Shown one piece after another: positions 8,811 through 18,300 of a stretch of 64,000 nucleotides of DNA (positions are counted from its first letter, which is position 1; each line of letters starts with the position of its first letter). The notes below the pieces were generated by a model. That model did no database searches. It saw nothing but the letters and a program-made list of their open reading frames with translations, and was not told where the DNA came from. The stretch comes from Melittangium boletus DSM 14713 (GTDB lineage Bacteria > Myxococcota > Myxococcia > Myxococcales > Myxococcaceae), in assembly GCF_002305855.1 (NCBI RefSeq), contig NZ_CP022163.1, forward strand, positions 6,262,292-6,326,291. Reading direction: 5' to 3'. Made by a program: the position numbers and the translations under genes.

Positions 8811-11810
8811 TCAGGGGATGGGCTCGGCCAGGAGCGTTTCCCGGGCCTTCTCCGTGGCGAGTTCCGCGCGGGCCTGCTCCAGCAGGGCGCGCAGTTCGGC
8901 GCGGTGGGATTCTGGCGCCAGGCGCAGCGCCTTCTCCAAGGGAGGAATGGCCTCCTTCCACCGCTTCATGCCCACCAGGACCCGGGCCAGCTCCTCGAGG
9001 GACTTCGCCACGAGGGGATGCTCGGGTCCGAGCGCTTTCTCCCTCACGGCCAGTGCCCGCGCGTAGGCGGCTCGCGCCTCGTCCGGACGGCCGAGGTCCC
9101 TCAGCGAGTTGCCCAGTCCGTGCAGCGATATCGCCACGAGGGGATGCTCGGCTCCGAGCGCCTTCTCCTGGAGGGCCAGCGCGTGCAGGTACTGGGCACG
9201 TGCCTCGTCGGGCCGGCCCATCTCCCGCAGCAGCTTCCCCAGTTCATCCAACGGATCGGCCAGGTCCGGGTGCTCCTTGCCCAGCGCCTTTTCCATGATG
9301 GCCAGCGCGCTCTCGAAGCGCGTGCGCGCCTCGGCGTGGCGGCCCACGTCCCGAAGCGCCACGCCCAGACTGATATGGGAGTTGGCCACGTCCGGATGGT
9401 CCTTCCCCAACGTCTTCAACCGGACCGCCAGCGCCTGTCCCTGTAGCGAGAGCGCTTCCTCGTGCCGCCCCAACGCGCCGAGCGCCAATCCCAGGTTGTT
9501 GAGCGAGCTGGCGACATCCGGGTGGTTCTCCCCCAGTGCCTTCTTGCGGATGGCCAGGGCGTGTTCGTGCATGTCCCGGGCCTCGTCGTACCGGCCCTGC
9601 TCCAGGAGGGTCGCGCCCAGGTTGCTGTAGGACAGCGCCACCTGCGGGTGCGAGGGCCCCTGGGTCTTGCGCCGCAGCTGCAACGCGCGCTCGAACCAGA
9701 CGCGGGCCTCCTCGAACTTGCCCATCGCCGAGAGCACGGTGCCCAGGTTGTTGATCGACGCCGCCACCAGGGCGTGCTCCGGCCCGAGGACCTTCTGCCT
9801 CAACTCGAGGGCGCGCGTGTGCAGCCGCAGGGCATCCTCGTACCAGCCCATGTTCTGGTAGGTGATGGCCTCGGTGTTGAGCGCTTCCGCGCGTGTCGCG
9901 TCATCGTCCGCGCATTCCACGGCCGACTCCAACGCCAGCATCATCCCGGCCGCTTCCGGATAGCGTGCCTGCCTCCAGCCCACCTGGCGCACGAGCAGGG
10001 TCCACGCCTTGGCGACCAGCCGCAGATCCTTGCTCCTCGCGGCGAGGGGAATGGCCTGGCGCACCAGGTCCTCGGCTCCGGCGTAGTCCCCGGCGGATTC
10101 CCTCAGGAGCGCGACCTGATGGAGCGCCTGGGCCTTCAGGGGCGGGTAGTCCACCTTCTCCACCTGACGCAGCCACTCCTGTCCCGACGCGAGCGCGTCC
10201 GCGTAGCCTCCCGCGAGCCGCAGCGCCTCCAGTTGATCCATGCGTGTCTGCAGGGCCTCCACCTGGACGCGCACGGTGGGATCCCCTGGCGGAGGCACCG
10301 TCGACGTCAGCGCCTTGGCATCCGCGCAGTCCTCCAGGGGGGACAGTGACTGCACGGCCTGCACGGCCTTGGCCAGCCTGTCCGGTGTGGGGCCGCGTGC
10401 GTACAGCTCCGTGAGGGTGCGCAACTGGCCGCGCCGCCGCTCCAGGCAGTAGGCCCCGCGCACCACCAGCTCCTGGGCGGCTGGCTCGGGATCCTGACTG
10501 GCCCGGCAGGACTCGGTGCTCAGCCGGACCCAGGTGCTCGCGTAGGCGTCGAGCTGCGCGGCCACCTGGGTGAAGGTGTCCCGCGCATAGGGCAGGTGGG
10601 TGTCCAGGAAGGCCCGCTCCATCCGCGCCCGCATGTTCGCGTCCCAGGTGCCGAGCAGGCGGCGCTCCAGGTTCGTGCACGCCGCTTCCTTCCGCGGAGC
10701 GGAGGCCGGGCCGGAGATCGCCAGGGCCACCAGGGAGCCCACCAGGGCGGCCAGCAGCCATCCCCGCTTGCGCATCCGGCGCCGGGTCTCGGGGTCCTTC
10801 TCCAGCGCGTTGACCAGCTCGCGCATGGAGGCGGGGCGAAGGGTGGGGTCCGCCTGGAGTCCGCGCAGCAGCGAGCGCTCCACCCACGCGGGGACGTCCG
10901 CGCCCGCCGGTGGCGGCCGCACGCGGCCCTCGCGCTGGTTCTGGATGGACTCGGCCTGGGTGGCGCCCGCGAAGGGGTGCTCGCGGTAGAGGGCCTCGTG
11001 GAGCGCCACGCAGAAGGCGAACACGTCACTGCGCGCGTCGGCGGCTCCCGCGCGCAGCAGCTCGGGGGCCATGTAGCGGGGCGTGCCCAGCAGCGTGCCC
11101 TTCATGGTGAGGGGGCTGTCCAGGGCACCCATCGGCAGGGTCAGCTCGTCGGGCAACTCCAGCGCCGGGGAGGACTCCGCGCGCGCCAGGCCGAAGTCCA
11201 TCACCCGCGCCCGCCCGTCCCGGCCCACCAGGACGTTCTCGGGTTTGAAGTCCCGGTGGACGAGCCCCGCCTCGTGCGCGGCCGCGAGCCCATGCCCCGC
11301 GGCCACGTACACCCTCAGGATGTCGCGCCAGGAGCGGGGCGTCTGCTCGGTCCACTTGCGCAGCGTCTGCCCCTCCACCATCTCCATGGCGATGAAGATG
11401 TCGCCGTCCTCGAGCGTGCCGACGTCGTAGACGGCCACCACGTTGGGATGGGACAGGCGCGCCATGGCCTGGGCCTCGCGCACCATGCGCGTGGCCAGGT
11501 CCTCCATGGAGTGGCCGGTGTCCGCCTCGCTGCGCAGCAGCTTGAGGGCCACGCGCCGGTCCAGGCGCGAGTCGTAGGCGGACACCACCTCGCCCATGGC
11601 GCCCCGGCCGAGCGCGTGGAGCACGGTGTAGCGGCCCGCCAGGTTCTGTCCCGGCACCACGCGCGGGCGCGGCGCGGCCGTGTGCGCCGCGGCGGGTTGC
11701 GCGTTGCCCAACAGGGAGGCCGAGGGCGCTCGCACGACGGTGGGGCCGTCGACGTCCATGGAGGGTATGCCCGAGTCTCCGCTGGTGCGCGGCGCCTCCT
11801 CATCCCGCAT
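8811..11810 (-). CDS. Ser/Thr protein kinase with C-terminal TPRs
   Basis: 999 residues. An N-terminal Hanks-type kinase domain (about 60-335) shows the glycine loop GRGAMGEV, VALKLL lysine, the catalytic loop HRDFKPEN, MDFG and the APE motif in YMAPELL, so it looks active. A membrane helix follows near 347-363, then a kinesin-light-chain style run of 42-residue TPRs (about 560-980). The frame extends to a TTG at 11888, but the ATG at 11810 has an excellent GGGAGG site seven bases upstream and is preferred. This is a typical myxobacterial signalling kinase; the target is unknown. It lies downstream of the DUF4142 gene on the same strand. Confidence 0.92.
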   Translation of the reverse strand: MRDEEAPRTSGDSGIPSMDVDGPTVVRAPSASLLGNAQPAAAHTAAPRPRVVPGQNLAGRYTVLHALGRGAMGEVVSAYDSRLDRRVALKLLRSEADTGHSMEDLATRMVREAQAMARLSHPNVVAVYDVGTLEDGDIFIAMEMVEGQTLRKWTEQTPRSWRDILRVYVAAGHGLAAAHEAGLVHRDFKPENVLVGRDGRARVMDFGLARAESSPALELPDELTLPMGALDSPLTMKGTLLGTPRYMAPELLRAGAADARSDVFAFCVALHEALYREHPFAGATQAESIQNQREGRVRPPPAGADVPAWVERSLLRGLQADPTLRPASMRELVNALEKDPETRRRMRKRGWLLAALVGSLVALAISGPASAPRKEAACTNLERRLLGTWDANMRARMERAFLDTHLPYARDTFTQVAAQLDAYASTWVRLSTESCRASQDPEPAAQELVVRGAYCLERRRGQLRTLTELYARGPTPDRLAKAVQAVQSLSPLEDCADAKALTSTVPPPGDPTVRVQVEALQTRMDQLEALRLAGGYADALASGQEWLRQVEKVDYPPLKAQALHQVALLRESAGDYAGAEDLVRQAIPLAARSKDLRLVAKAWTLLVRQVGWRQARYPEAAGMMLALESAVECADDDATRAEALNTEAITYQNMGWYEDALRLHTRALELRQKVLGPEHALVAASINNLGTVLSAMGKFEEARVWFERALQLRRKTQGPSHPQVALSYSNLGATLLEQGRYDEARDMHEHALAIRKKALGENHPDVASSLNNLGLALGALGRHEEALSLQGQALAVRLKTLGKDHPDVANSHISLGVALRDVGRHAEARTRFESALAIMEKALGKEHPDLADPLDELGKLLREMGRPDEARAQYLHALALQEKALGAEHPLVAISLHGLGNSLRDLGRPDEARAAYARALAVREKALGPEHPLVAKSLEELARVLVGMKRWKEAIPPLEKALRLAPESHRAELRALLEQARAELATEKARETLLAEPIP

Positions 11811-11915
11811 GTCTCTGCCTCCCGGGGGTTGCATCGTGACGACGGGCCCCCTCATACCTTGGATGGGGGCCCGTCCGACAGCGGCCAATCGGCCGATGCC
11901 CCGGGAGGCGGGCGG

Positions 11916-12575
11916 TCAGTCGCCGATGAAGCCCTGGAGCGAGTTGATCTGGAACTCGTGGCCCTGGAGCACCGGCCCCGTGCGGCTGAGCAGCAGGGCG
12001 AGCGACGTGTCATCGCGGTAGCGATTCAGCCCCTCATTGACGAGGTCTCGCCCGTCCTCCTGGTCATCCTCGATCTGTTCCAGGAACTCCTTGTCGAACT
12101 CGCGGCCGCTCAGGCTCGCCAGTTCATCCCGGCGCTCGAGGAACTTGTTCACCTGCTTGTCGGTCTTCTTGTCGTAGGACTTGTCGCCCTTCTCCGCGCC
12201 CTCGATGGCGCCCTCGTAGCCCGCGCCACCCGTGGCCGTGTCCCTCGTGGACAGGTCCACCAGGGCGAGCGAGAAGGCCTTGGAGTCCGCCAGCGTCTGG
12301 AGGTCGGCCAGGTGGTTCTGGTGGTCGCGGATGAGCACCTGGGCGAAGCGGCGCACCTCGGGGTTGCTCGAGCGCTCCAGGGCGAGCTGCCCCAGGGCGA
12401 TCTGCTTCTGGTCGAAGAGCGCGAGTTGATCCGCGAAGCGGACCTTTTCCGCGAAGGCCTCGCCGACCTTCTCCCCCTGGCTGCGCGCGTGCCGGGCGTC
12501 GCTATGCGCGCACCCCGCGCCCATTCCCAGCGCCGCCAACAAGCCCACGCCCCACAGCGTTCGCCGCATCGTCAT
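11916..12575 (-). CDS. DUF4142 lipoprotein
   Basis: 219 residues. The N-terminus has a lipoprotein signal ending in GMGAGC, predicting an acylated envelope protein. The body is a charged helical DUF4142 domain (for example QIALGQLALERS and VRRFAQVLIRDHQ), a ferritin-like helical bundle family of unknown function often found in the envelope. AAGGAG lies seven bases before the ATG. It is divergent from the acyltransferase gene and precedes the kinase-TPR gene on the same strand, with about 105 bp between its stop and the preferred kinase start. Confidence 0.85.
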   Translation of the reverse strand: MTMRRTLWGVGLLAALGMGAGCAHSDARHARSQGEKVGEAFAEKVRFADQLALFDQKQIALGQLALERSSNPEVRRFAQVLIRDHQNHLADLQTLADSKAFSLALVDLSTRDTATGGAGYEGAIEGAEKGDKSYDKKTDKQVNKFLERRDELASLSGREFDKEFLEQIEDDQEDGRDLVNEGLNRYRDDTSLALLLSRTGPVLQGHEFQINSLQGFIGD

Positions 12576-12790
12576 GTGTCGTCTCCTTGGCTAGATGGAC
12601 GCTGCAAAACTGGGCAGGGTGCCAAGGGCCCACAACCACCGGAGCGGCCAGGGAGACGGGCGCTCGGCGGGCGTGCTGGGGAGAAAGCTTCAATCCCACG
12701 CGAACGCGGAGGGGCCCTCGTGGACTGTCCGACGCGCGAGCGGACAGAGCCGGACTCCCAGTAGGGGAGGCGATGGTATAGACCTCCCCC

Positions 12791-13645
12791 ATGTTCGAGC
12801 AGCTCGGCGACAAGGTGAAGCAGGGGCTCCGGGAATGGACGGAGCGCATGGTGGGCCCGGAGCGCAAGCAGCGCCTGGAGGCGCTGGCCCACGGCGAGCA
12901 CGAGTACGGAGTGGATCCGTTCGGGTTCAACCTGGACTACAGCCTGTCGGCGCTCGCACCCCTGGTGTGGCTCTACCGCAACTATCACCGGGTGGAGACG
13001 TCCGGCATCGAGAACGTGCCCTCGGGGCGCGTGCTCCTCGTGGCCAACCACTCGGGTCAGCTTCCCATGGACGGCGCCATGATTGGCATCGCCCTGTTGA
13101 TGGAGGCCAACCCGCCCCGCCATGCGCGCAGCATGGTGGAGAAGTGGGTGCCCACGCTGCCCTATGTCTCCACCTTCATGGCGCGGGTGGGGCAGATCGT
13201 GGGCACGCCGGAAAACTGCCGCCGCCTGCTGGAGTCGGAGGAGGCCATCCTCGTCTTCCCCGAGGGCACGCGGGGCCTGGGCAAGCTGTGGCCCCAGCGC
13301 TACCAGTTGCAGGAGTTCGGCCTGGGCTTCATGCGCCTGGCGCTGGAGACGAACACCCCCATCGTCCCCGTGGCCGTGGTGGGCGCCGAGGAGCAGGCTC
13401 CCGCGCTCATGGACGTCAAACCCCTGGCGAAGCTGCTGGGCTTTCCCTCGTTTCCCGTCACCGTCACCGGCCTGCCCCTGCCCCTGCCCACCAAGTACCG
13501 CATCTACTTCGGGGAGCCGCTGCACTTCACCGGCCGTCCGGACGACGAGGACACCGAGCTGGACAAGAAGGTGCGCACCGTGAAGTCCGCCATCCAAGGC
13601 ATGCTCAACCAGGGCCTCAAGGAGCGTCAGGGCGTTTTCTGGTAG
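12791..13645 (+). CDS. PlsC-like acyltransferase
   Basis: 284 residues of the lysophospholipid / glycerol-3-phosphate acyltransferase superfamily. The catalytic block is NHSGQLPMDG (His followed by Asp, spaced slightly wider than the classical HX4D) and the substrate-binding block is FPEGTRG. No N-terminal membrane helix is evident; a hydrophobic patch near residue 55 could associate with membrane. It probably transfers acyl chains in phospholipid or lipid remodelling. It is followed 22 bp later by an SDR gene, so the two are likely co-transcribed. Confidence 0.87.
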   Translation: MFEQLGDKVKQGLREWTERMVGPERKQRLEALAHGEHEYGVDPFGFNLDYSLSALAPLVWLYRNYHRVETSGIENVPSGRVLLVANHSGQLPMDGAMIGIALLMEANPPRHARSMVEKWVPTLPYVSTFMARVGQIVGTPENCRRLLESEEAILVFPEGTRGLGKLWPQRYQLQEFGLGFMRLALETNTPIVPVAVVGAEEQAPALMDVKPLAKLLGFPSFPVTVTGLPLPLPTKYRIYFGEPLHFTGRPDDEDTELDKKVRTVKSAIQGMLNQGLKERQGVFW

Positions 13646-13667
13646 AGGGCCGCCCGAGCACCGCGCC

Positions 13668-14612
13668 ATGAATCAGGATCCTTCCAAGAGACCAGCCGTC
13701 GTCGTCACCGGCATCAGCGGCAACCTGGGGCGGACACTCGCCAAGCTGCTGCACAAGCACGAGCGCATCATCGGCATCGACCGGCGCCCCTTCGCGGGCC
13801 GGCCCAAGGATGTCGAGATGTACGAGATGGACCTGCGCAAGAAGAAGGCGGAGGACGTCTTCCGCAAGAACGACATCCGCGCGGTCATCCACATGGGCAT
13901 CATGCATGATCCGCGCATGAGCGAGGAGGAGCACCACTCCTTCAACGTGGTGGGCACCACGCGCCTGCTCGAGTACTGCGCCAAGTACGGCGTCCAGAAG
14001 GTCGTGGTGCTGTCCTCGGCCAACGTCTACGGCCCCAGCCCGGACAACTCCAACTTCCTCACCGAGGACGCGCCGCTCATGGCGGCCAGCCGTTTCTCGG
14101 GCGTGCGCGACCTCATCGAGGTGGACATGCTCGCGCACAGCTTCTTCTGGAAGCACCCCCACATCCAGACGGTCATCCTGCGGCCGGTGCACATCGTGGG
14201 CCCCACCATCAAGAACGCGCCGAGCAACTACCTGCGGTTGCGCTACCCCTGGGTGATGGCGGGGTTCGATCCCATGGTGCAGCTCATCCATGTGGAGGAC
14301 GTGGCGCGCGCCATGGTGGAGGCGGCCCTGCGCCCCGAGCCCAAGGGCGTCTACAACGTGGTGGGCCCTGGCGAGGTGCCCCTGTCCGCCATCCACGGAG
14401 AGCTCGGGCACAGCCCCGTCCCCGTGCCGCACCCGGTGGCCCGCCCGCTCCTGGGCCTGCTCTTCAAGTACCGGCTGGCCAACTTCCCCCCTCCCGAGTT
14501 GGACCACATCCAGTTCCTGTGCAACGTGGACGGCTCGCGCTGGCGCAAGGACGTGGCATGGCAGCCCCGGCACTCCATGCGCGACACCATCCGCTCCGTC
14601 ATCGGGGACTAG
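13668..14612 (+). CDS. NAD(P)-dependent epimerase/dehydratase-like SDR
   Basis: 314-residue extended short-chain dehydrogenase. The cofactor motif is TGISGNLG at residues 14-21, and SSANVYGPS marks the usual Ser strand. The expected YxxxK active-site pair is not seen: the equivalent stretch reads RFSGVRDL, so this may be an atypical SDR lacking the catalytic Tyr and Lys. It follows the acyltransferase closely and probably shares its transcript, which suggests a lipid or glycolipid role. The intergenic sigma-54/small-RNA unit begins 17 bp past its stop. Confidence 0.85.
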   Translation: MNQDPSKRPAVVVTGISGNLGRTLAKLLHKHERIIGIDRRPFAGRPKDVEMYEMDLRKKKAEDVFRKNDIRAVIHMGIMHDPRMSEEEHHSFNVVGTTRLLEYCAKYGVQKVVVLSSANVYGPSPDNSNFLTEDAPLMAASRFSGVRDLIEVDMLAHSFFWKHPHIQTVILRPVHIVGPTIKNAPSNYLRLRYPWVMAGFDPMVQLIHVEDVARAMVEAALRPEPKGVYNVVGPGEVPLSAIHGELGHSPVPVPHPVARPLLGLLFKYRLANFPPPELDHIQFLCNVDGSRWRKDVAWQPRHSMRDTIRSVIGD

Positions 14613-14628
14613 CCCGCGGCGAGACCCT

Positions 14629-14645
14629 GACATGCTTGTCATGTC
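14629..14645. promoter_or_regulatory. Palindrome, candidate activator site for sigma-54 promoter
   Basis: GACATG-CTTGT-CATGTC is a perfect 6-bp inverted repeat with a 5-bp spacer. Its centre lies about 116 bp before the predicted start of the small RNA, the usual distance for a bacterial enhancer-binding protein site. It also lies just past the SDR stop, so a role as a weak hairpin cannot be excluded. Confidence 0.45.
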
Positions 14646-14727
14646 CGGGGGCGGTTGGGGGCCTCGTGCACTGGGGTGGGCTCACTCAACCCTTTGATTT
14701 CCAATGGGATGGACACGTCTCCGGGGG

Positions 14728-14743
14728 TGGCACCCGGATTGCT
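14728..14743 (+). promoter_or_regulatory. Sigma-54 (RpoN) promoter
   Basis: TGGCAC-N5-TTGCT matches the -24/-12 consensus exactly, with the invariant GG (14729-14730) and GC (14741-14742) 12 bp apart. It points right. Transcription should start near 14752-14754. No plus-strand protein gene follows for about 590 bp; instead two hairpins and a T tract follow within 90 bp. Confidence 0.75.
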
Positions 14744-14752
14744 TTATCGACA

Positions 14753-14830
14753 CGTCATCCAGGGGGTTCCATGGGGGAACCTCCGACGCCCATCGCTCCG
14801 GCCGGCCCCGGGGCGGTGGGCGCTTTTTTT
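14753..14830 (+). ncRNA. Predicted sigma-54-dependent small RNA (about 78 nt)
   Basis: Inferred transcript from the sigma-54 start to the T tract. Stem-loop 1 pairs 14762-14770 with 14776-14784 (nine pairs, one G-U, 5-nt loop). Two bases later stem-loop 2 pairs 14787-14801 with 14808-14822 (15 pairs, two G-U) and ends in seven T. No open frame of useful size lies inside. It occupies the gap between the SDR gene and the 3' end of the minus-strand lipoprotein gene. The plan (short intergenic RNA, RpoN promoter, compact stem-loops) is that of the Myxococcus developmental RNA Pxr; sequence identity with it was not checked. Confidence 0.6.
14787..14830 (+). terminator. Intrinsic terminator of the small RNA
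   Basis: A 15-bp GC-rich stem (two G-U wobbles), a 6-nt loop and seven T (14824-14830). It works only on the plus strand, because no T tract follows on the other side. It could also stop read-through from the SDR gene. Confidence 0.85.
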
Positions 14831-14847
14831 GGGGGGAAGCAGCCAAC

Positions 14848-15276
14848 TCAGGGCAGCGCGCCGTCGAAGGGCCCGCCCGTCTGCTTCTCCAGGAGCCACT
14901 GGCCGTTGCGGAAGATGAACTCGGAGGTGACGGTGTCCCGCTTCACCGACATCGAGGGCAGGCGCGTCCAGCTGAACTGGCTGGTGACAGTGGCCCGATC
15001 TCCCGACTCGTCCATCTCCACGCCCTCGATTTCGTACTCGGTGACGTCCAGGTCCTGCTCGTCCTTGTTCTCCTTCAAGGACTTGTCGAAGTCCTTGCGG
15101 CGCTCGGGGACGACGTAGCGGGTGGCGAAGCGGTAGTCCTTCCACCTCACCCGGCGGTGGAAGTCCTCCACCGTCGTCTTCAGGGCCTCCAGCTCGGAGG
15201 CGGACTTCTTCTTCTGGGAGTGGGAGCACGCCCCACACAGGAGGCTGACGAGGAGCACGGGGAGCAGGCGAGTCAC
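14848..15276 (-). CDS. Small lipoprotein of unknown function
   Basis: 142 residues. A signal peptide with lipobox LLCGAC is followed by a Lys/Ser-rich linker and a compact alpha+beta domain of about 100 residues. Alternating charged strands (for example VTEYEIEGVEM and ATVTSQFSW) and a final FIFRNGQWLLEKQ strand suggest an NTF2-like or similar cone-shaped fold, but the family is not recognised. It is divergent from the large TPR gene with a 56-bp gap, and its 3' end lies just beyond the small-RNA terminator. Confidence 0.8.
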   Translation of the reverse strand: MTRLLPVLLVSLLCGACSHSQKKKSASELEALKTTVEDFHRRVRWKDYRFATRYVVPERRKDFDKSLKENKDEQDLDVTEYEIEGVEMDESGDRATVTSQFSWTRLPSMSVKRDTVTSEFIFRNGQWLLEKQTGGPFDGALP

Positions 15277-15332
15277 CCAGATGACGCTAACACCGCATCG
15301 GGAGGTGGCGAAACCGAAGGGGGGCCGGTGCT

Positions 15333-18300
15333 ATGGTCCGCCACCGCATGGGCAAATCGTTGGTGGAGCGGTACGAGCAGCTTCTGGCCCAGGATCCCGC
15401 GTCGTCGGTTTTCGTCGAGCTGGCCAAGGCATTGATCGCCAAGGGCGAGCATGCGCGGGTCATCTCCGTGTGCGAGCAGGGCATCTCCCATCACCCCCAG
15501 TCGGTGACGGGCCGGGTGCTGTGGGGCAAGGCCCTCATCCTGATGGGCCGCCCGGCGGAGGCGATGGCCCAGTTCGATCAGGCCGTGTCCATCGACAAGG
15601 AAAACCCCCACGCCTACAACCTCATCTCCGAGGTGTTGCTGCAACGGGGCCTGTACCGCTCGGCGCTGCCCATCCTGCGCAAGGCGCTCGCCCTGCAGCC
15701 GAATGATGCGCGGGTGCGGGGCTGGATGGAGCAGGCCCAGGCCGCGCTCGCGGGCGGCCCCGCGCCCGCCTTCGATGACCTGAACAGTCTGGAGACCCCG
15801 GTCTCGGAAGAGGCCCCCGCCGAGCCGCCGGCGCCGCCTTCCTCCGATGCGGAGGCCACCGCCTCCGCGCCGGTCTCGCCGGACGAGGCCGCCCCGGCCC
15901 CGCCGCCCGCTCCGGTGGGGGAGGCCTCCGCGCCGGAGGAAACTCCCGTGGAGTCGATGCTCTCGGACGCGGACGTGTCCTCCGTGCCGGCGCTGGAAGC
16001 CCCGGGTGAGGCGGGGGCTTCCTCCGCGGACGTCCCCGAGGTGGCGCTGCCCTTCGATGACGAAGAGGCCCCGGTCGTCATGGCCGCCTCCCCCGAGGAC
16101 GAGGTCGTCGCCGTGGAGGCCGTCTCCGAGGGGGGAGAAGGCAACCTGCTCGCGGATCTTCCTCCCCTGGAGGCCTCGCCATCCGAGCCCGAGGCGCCTC
16201 CCGCCGAGCCCGAGCCCGAGCCCGCCGAGTCGGCGGACCCCTCGCGGCGGGGATTGTTGGAGGGGCTGCCCGAGGTCGCGGTGCCCTCCACCCGAGCGGC
16301 CGCGCCCGCCCCCACGCCCGTGCCCCGGGCGCCGGCCCAGGACGTGGCGGCCCTGGCCGCGGCCTACGAGCGCGAGCTGCGCGCCACGCTCATGCCCAAG
16401 GACTCGGGGGCGTTCCTCTCCAGCCGCGCGATGAAGGTCCTCGCGGCGGTGGGCGTGGTGCTGGTGCTGCTCGGCGGGGCGCTCGTCCTCCGCGTCCGGC
16501 AGGGGGGCCAGGCCCTGGCCTCCACGCTGGATCGCACCTCCCAGCTGTTGCTCAAGGACACGGTGCCCGCCCGTCAGGACGCGCTCATGCTGCTGTCCCA
16601 CGTGGTGTCGCTGGAAGAGGACAACACCCGGGGTTGGGCCCTGACCGCCTATGCCCAGGCCTTGCGCTATGAAGAGACCTTGGACGCCGAGGCCCGCACG
16701 CGCGCGCTCGCCGCGTTGAACCACCCCGGCGTGCGCGAGTCCTACCCGGCCGCTGCCCTGGCCGCGGACGCGCTGCTGGCGGATGAGCGGGGACGGGACG
16801 CCGCGGGCCAGGCGCTCGTGAGCGCCGTCAAGTTGGAGAGTTCCGAGGTGCAGGGGCTCGCGGGCGAGTGGCTGCTGTCGCGCGGCCAGACGAAGGACGC
16901 CCTGGAGCGCCTCACGCGGGCCCTCAAGCTGGCGCCTCGCAACACGCGGGCCCTGGTGGCGCTGGGTGACTACTACCGGGACGCGGAGGATCCGGTGAAC
17001 GCCCTGCGTCTGTACTCGGCCGCCGCGAAGCTCGTTCCCGAGCACGCCGGGGCACGCCTGGGCATGGCGGAGAGCCGGTGGATGCTGGGCCAGGACCTGG
17101 AGCAGGCCCTCTCGGAGCTCCAGTCGCTCGAGTCGGAGACGGCGTTGCCCGTGGTGGTGCGCGAGCGTCTGCGGCTGGTGCGAGGCCGGTTGATGACCGC
17201 GCTCGGCAACGCCCGGGAGGCGCGGACGCTGCTCGCGGACAGTGGCAAGGGTCCCCTGGTCCCCGACTTCCTCGTCGCGCGGGGAGAGGCGGAGCGCGCC
17301 TCCGGTGACATGGCCGCCGCGCAGCGCTCCTTCGAGGAGGCCTTGAAGCTCGCTCCAGGCCGCGACGAGGCCAAGGAAGGTCTCGGCCGGACGTTGCTCC
17401 AGCGGGATCGCGCGCGCGAGGTGCTGTCGCGGATCGACGGTGAGGCGCGGCCCGTGGCGCTGGTGCGGGCCGCGGCCTACACGCGGCTGGGGGATTGGAA
17501 GCGCGCCCGCGTGGAACTGGCCCACACGCGCGCGGACGCGGGCTACCCCGCCGAGGCCATCATCTACCTGGCGCGAGCGGATGCCGCCGAAGGGGATCGT
17601 GCCCGGGCGCGGGAGGCCCTGGAGAAGACGCTCGTGGCGGCCCGGCGTGACAAGAGCCGGGTTCGGACGGCGCTGGGCATGATGCACTGGCAGGACAAGT
17701 CCCTCGACAAGGCGAGCGCGCTGTTGGAGACGGCCATCGCGGAGGACACCCGCAACGACGAGGCCGCTTTCGCGCTGGGTCAACTGCGCATCGCCCAGGG
17801 CCTGCCGGACGTGGCGGTGAAGCCGCTGACGCAGGCGGTGGAGCGCAATGGCGCCAATGGCGAGGCGCGCGAGCTGCTGGGCCGGACGCTGCTGTCCCTG
17901 GGCCGGACCGCCGAGGGGCTCCAGCAGTTCGAGGCGTGGCGGCTCGACAGCCCCGAGTCCGGCGCCGCCCACAAGGGCGCCGCGCTGGCGCTCCTTCACT
18001 CCGGACGCGCGAAGGACGCCGAGGCGGCCTCCGCGCGCGCGGTGGCGCTGTCGGCGGCGGATCCCGAGGCCCACCGCGTGCGCGCGGACATCCTCTTCGC
18101 CCTGGGCGACACGAAGGGTGGCTTCTCCGCGCTGGAGGGCGCCAACAAGCTGGACAGCAAGTCGCCGGAGACCTTCTGCGCCATCGCCTCCGCCTTCCTG
18201 CGCCAGGGCCTGGTGCTCAACGCGGACAAGGCCTTCGAGGCGGCGCGGCGCGAGGGGCCGGACACCCCCTGCGGCCAGGTGGGCGCGCATTGGGTGAAGG

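Noticed and set aside
11811..11888. TTG start at 11888 for the kinase-TPR gene
   Set aside because: The ATG at 11810 has a far better Shine-Dalgarno sequence; the extra residues have no domain.
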